A stretch of DNA of 7,143 nt, from positions 1 to 7,143 of the forward strand of contig CAMOUZ010000057.1 in assembly GCA_946626795.1 (NCBI GenBank), written 5' to 3'. The position numbers and the translations under genes are program-made. Each line of letters begins with the position of its first letter. Position 1 is the stretch's first letter. This DNA comes from an uncultured Clostridia bacterium (GTDB taxonomy: Bacteria; Bacillota; Clostridia; Christensenellales; CAG-1252). Shown one piece after another: positions 5,468 through 7,143 of this stretch. Under the pieces are notes generated by a model that saw only the letters and a program-made list of their open reading frames with translations, ran no database searches and had not been told where the DNA came from.

Positions 5468-6217
5468 TCAGTCTTCCTTGTACTCCGTCCCGATATACGT
5501 CCTGCCGGAAGCGTCTTCGCGGAAGAGCTCAAAACGATCCGAATACTCCTTCACGAGCACGCCGGGGCGGCGTTTGCTATAATAAACGACGGGGCGTTCC
5601 CCCTCCTCGGCGGGCAGAGGATAGCCGAGATCGTCGCGAGAATAATCACGGGAATCACGCGAATAACCGCCGCCTTCATACGCTCTTTCTCCATAAGGAG
5701 AAGGACGACCCGATCTCGCATAAGGATCCGAAGGCTCCGCATAAGGATCGCGGGGAGAGAAACCTCCTCCATCATAGGGACGAGCTTCGTAATAAGGATC
5801 TCTCCGGCGTCCGTCGCCGTAATCCCCGCGGCGCTCGTCCTCGTCGTCATATCCGCGTCTCGGACGGCGATCCCCGTCCTCATCGTCATAACGATCTTTG
5901 GAGGATCTTTTAAACGCCGAGAAGATGCCGGAGAAAGGGCGAACGAGCAGATTCCGCACCGAGATGATGACTGCCGCCGCGCAAGAGAGCGCCAGCCCGA
6001 TATAATAAAGGATCTGATTCACGCCCGTGCCGCCAAAGGTGAAATCCGTCGCAGCGAGGAGAATGAGCCCGAAAAGGAGGTAAAAAAGCGGGATATACAG
6101 CCCCAAGAACATGACGAGGCTCGTCAAGACCTCGACCACGACCTTTAACCCTTTAAACACGAGTTTGAGCGCGCCCCAAATCGCGAGCGCAAGAGCCATA
6201 AAAAACCCGTTCTTCAT
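5468..6217 (-). CDS. Membrane protein with long Tyr/Arg/Asp-rich disordered tail, function unknown
   Basis: I do not recognise a named family for this 249-residue protein. Residues 1-20 are hydrophobic, followed by membrane segments near 27-56 and 67-87, giving two or three passes. A basic stretch (LVRPFSGIFSAFKRSSK, 91-107) suggests the rest is cytoplasmic. Residues about 108-208 are low-complexity, dominated by Arg, Asp, Gly, Tyr and Pro, with recurring RDPY, DPYA and GGG(F/Y)S units. A compact C-terminal segment, VVYYSKRRPGVLVKEYSDRF followed by ELFREDASGRTYIGTEYKED (210-249), looks folded and beta-like. Fifteen tyrosines lie between 110 and 213. AGGAGAGGA just before the ATG is a strong ribosome binding site, and an extended -10 promoter lies 90 nt upstream. 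The gene is followed after 1 nt by the acyltransferase, so the two are probably cotranscribed and coupled. The reading frame is intact, and its neighbours on both sides are well-identified genes on the same strand. Confidence 0.85.
   Translation of the reverse strand: MKNGFFMALALAIWGALKLVFKGLKVVVEVLTSLVMFLGLYIPLFYLLFGLILLAATDFTFGGTGVNQILYYIGLALSCAAAVIISVRNLLVRPFSGIFSAFKRSSKDRYDDEDGDRRPRRGYDDEDERRGDYGDGRRRDPYYEARPYDGGGFSPRDPYAEPSDPYARSGRPSPYGERAYEGGGYSRDSRDYSRDDLGYPLPAEEGERPVVYYSKRRPGVLVKEYSDRFELFREDASGRTYIGTEYKED
5475..5479 (-). promoter_or_regulatory. Ribosome binding site deciding the acyltransferase start
   Basis: AAGGA on the minus strand lies 8 nt before the ATG at 5466 and inside the last codons of the upstream membrane protein gene. 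It favours this ATG over the in-frame TTG at 5532. Confidence 0.6.
5717..5800. repeat. Short in-frame direct repeats within the disordered coding region
   Basis: CGCATAAGGATC occurs at 5717-5728 and 5738-5749 (21-nt period, seven codons), and the shorter ATAAGGATC recurs at 5792-5800, 51 nt further. On the coding strand they encode DPYA or DPYY, so spacing is in whole codons. This looks like degenerate internal duplication building the low-complexity tail. Confidence 0.6.
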
Positions 6218-6305
6218 TCCTCTCCTTTTCTCCGTCCGCGCTTGATGAAAAAGCGCCGCACCCTTAAAGACACCGCTTGCCTATATCTTACGGGCGCATA
6301 GAAAA

Positions 6306-6335
6306 ATTATAGCACAAAACGACCATCTAAGTAAA
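6306..6335 (-). promoter_or_regulatory. Extended -10 promoter of the membrane protein-acyltransferase pair
   Basis: On the minus strand a perfect TATAAT (6306-6311) is preceded by TGC, giving an extended -10 element, with TTTACT (6330-6335; four of six matches to TTGACA) 18 nt upstream. Transcription would start near 6299, leaving a leader of about 80 nt in which I see no obvious riboswitch. Confidence 0.7.
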
Positions 6336-6360
6336 TATATTTATAAAATCGACGGATTCC

Positions 6361-6378
6361 GCCCGCTTTTCAGCGAGC
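6361..6378 (-). terminator. Hairpin overlapping the phosphatase stop codon
   Basis: GCTCGC and GCGGGC (minus strand) pair over six positions with one T-G, closing a TGAAAA loop that includes the TGA stop. The T-rich stretch GATTTTATAAATATATTTA follows only about 11 nt later, so it does not meet the usual intrinsic terminator layout. Confidence 0.25.
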
Positions 6379-6822
6379 AAGCAACGCGTGAAGGAGCTCC
6401 TCCGAAGCAAAGACGATCTCGTCATACGTCGTCTCGAAATCCCCCGTATACCAGGGATCGGCGATGCTCCGTCCTCCGAGCCCGTATTCCCCGAGGAGAC
6501 GGGTCTTCTCTTTCGCTTCGGGGGCGATGCGGAAAAGGCGATCGAGATTGGAGCGATCCATGCAAAGAATGAGGTCGAAAGCGGCGACGTCTTCCTTGCG
6601 TATCAAGCGCGCGGCGCGCCGAGGACAAGGGACAGAGTGCCTTGCGAGCTCCTTGCGCGCAGGGGGATAAACGTCGTTCCCGATCTCCTCCGTCGTCACC
6701 GCGGAAGACTCCACACGAAAGGCGGAAGAAAGCCCTCTCTTCTCCAAAATATCCTTGAAAACATATTCCGCCATCGGCGAACGACAGATATTCCCATGGC
6801 AGACGAACATCACCGAGATCAT
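6370..6822 (-). CDS. Low-molecular-weight protein tyrosine phosphatase
   Basis: This 150-residue cytoplasmic enzyme removes phosphate from protein tyrosines (family members can also act on arginine phosphate). The N-terminal catalytic P-loop is complete: VCHGNICRSPMAE with nucleophile C8, C13, R14 and S15, the CX5R(S) signature. The general acid loop is present as IADPWYTGDFETTYDEI, with D122-P123. Length matches the family (about 150-160), so it appears complete and active. A GGGGAG-rich site precedes the ATG at 6822. The alternative Met at residue 5 would remove the first strand leading to the P-loop and is unlikely. The gene has its own promoter (6878-6907), divergent from tRNA-Ser. No tyrosine or arginine kinase gene lies in the window, so its substrate is unknown; the next gene downstream encodes a tyrosine-rich membrane protein. 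The choice between Tyr-P and Arg-P (YwlE-like) cannot be made with certainty; residue 9 is His rather than the small residue commonly present. Confidence 0.95.
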   Translation of the reverse strand: MISVMFVCHGNICRSPMAEYVFKDILEKRGLSSAFRVESSAVTTEEIGNDVYPPARKELARHSVPCPRRAARLIRKEDVAAFDLILCMDRSNLDRLFRIAPEAKEKTRLLGEYGLGGRSIADPWYTGDFETTYDEIVFASEELLHALLAR

Positions 6823-6877
6823 CCTTCTCTCCCCTTTCCCCGAGCCGCCTATAAGATTGTGCGCAGGGCTTTTTTAC

Positions 6878-6907
6878 AGTATAGCACAGAGGATTAGCCG
6901 TCGTCAT
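6878..6907 (-). promoter_or_regulatory. Extended -10 promoter of the phosphatase gene
   Basis: On the minus strand TATACT (6878-6883) is preceded by TGC, an extended -10, with ATGACG (6902-6907; four of six -35 matches) 18 nt upstream. Start near 6871, leader about 48 nt. It shares the string TGTGCTATA with the promoter at 6306-6335. Confidence 0.6.
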
Positions 6908-7018
6908 CCTTTTCGAGAAAATGGCGTTGCGGGGCGGAAGAGACGGAGCTCGCACAACGATTTCCCCGCCCTCTTCTCCCCTCTCCGCAAAGTTTTTTAC
7001 GAAAAACCGATTTTCCAC

Positions 7019-7047
7019 TTGCTTTATGCGTCGGAATATACTATAAT
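7019..7047 (+). promoter_or_regulatory. Promoter of tRNA-Ser
   Basis: A perfect TATAAT (7042-7047) lies 17 nt after TTGCTT (7019-7024; matches TTG of the -35 consensus). Transcription would start near 7054, about 40 nt before the mature tRNA. The leader holds a small hairpin, TCCGT-CTG-ACGGA (7066-7078). Confidence 0.7.
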
Positions 7048-7093
7048 TTTTAAAGTCAAACGGTTTCCGTCTGACGGACATACGAATGGAAAT

Positions 7094-7143
7094 GGAGAGT
7101 TGGCTGAGTGGTCGAAGGCGCACGATTGGAAATCGTGTTTACC
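7094..7143 (+). tRNA. tRNA-Ser (anticodon GGA), 5' 50 nt; 3' part outside window
   Basis: The acceptor 5' strand GGAGAGT (7094-7100) is followed by TG, a D-arm GCTGAGTGGTCGAAGGC typical of type II serine tRNAs, and an anticodon arm CACGA-TTGGAAA-TCGTG (7121-7137) whose five base pairs are perfect. The loop places GGA (7128-7130) at positions 34-36, reading the serine codons UCC and UCU. The long variable arm, T-arm and 3' acceptor strand lie beyond the window edge. Confidence 0.95.

Noticed and set aside
5467..5532. In-frame TTG start giving a 22-residue N-terminal extension of the acyltransferase
   Set aside because: It would overlap the upstream gene by over 60 nt and adds sequence unlike the family, whereas the ATG at 5466 has a well-spaced ribosome binding site.
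4642..5913. 423-codon open frame on the plus strand
   Set aside because: It spans, antisense, parts of two well-supported membrane protein genes and their junction; it is highly charged, with no domain signature.
5438..6148. 236-codon open frame on the plus strand
   Set aside because: Antisense to the disordered-tail membrane protein; its Ile/Arg/Ala-rich composition mirrors the Asp/Tyr/Arg codons of the real gene.
6992..7007. GTTTTT-TACG-AAAAAC inverted repeat between the phosphatase promoter and tRNA-Ser promoter
   Set aside because: The six-pair stem is mostly A-T and there is no upstream gene on either strand that would need a terminator here; likely chance in A/T-rich sequence.
6422..7123. 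233-codon open frame on the minus strand
   Set aside because: It overlaps the phosphatase gene in another frame and reads back through its promoter and the tRNA-Ser region; it is Arg/Ser/Pro-rich and without motifs.

Overview
The window looks like chromosomal DNA from an uncultured or gut-type clostridial Firmicute. This is inferred from the UPF0371/DUF1846 protein, the long clostridial-style variant of ribose-phosphate pyrophosphokinase, strong GGAGG-type ribosome binding sites, sigma-A promoters with extended -10 boxes, and a roughly balanced base composition. No genus can be named from the sequence alone. There is no sign of mobile DNA, phage or CRISPR.

All seven protein genes lie on the minus strand, so transcription runs from high to low coordinates. 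From the right: a tRNA-Ser(GGA) starts at 7094 on the plus strand and runs off the window. Divergent from it is a low-molecular-weight protein tyrosine phosphatase gene (6822-6370) with its own promoter. Next come two membrane protein genes separated by 1 nt: a small membrane protein with a tyrosine- and arginine-rich disordered tail (6217-5468), then a DUF1624/HGSNAT-like membrane acyltransferase (5466-4570) ending in a plausible intrinsic terminator. After a clear promoter (4439-4468) comes a compact three-gene operon: DUF1846 protein (4368-2890), Prs-like PRPP synthetase (2871-1702) and UlaG/COG2220-type metallo-beta-lactamase-fold hydrolase (1690-1040), with gaps of 18 and 11 nt. A 165-nt gap with a hairpin precedes rho (874-1), truncated by the window edge inside the ATPase domain.

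No gene-free stretch exceeds 300 nt. The gaps at 875-1039, 4369-4569, 6218-6369 and 6823-7093 hold the promoters, hairpins and terminators listed; I see no further gene in them.

Most content is ordinary housekeeping. The best leads are the DUF1846-Prs-MBL operon, which suggests an uncharacterised phosphoribosyl or nucleotide-related pathway; a tyrosine-rich membrane protein next to a tyrosine phosphatase; and a long disordered insertion in Rho.
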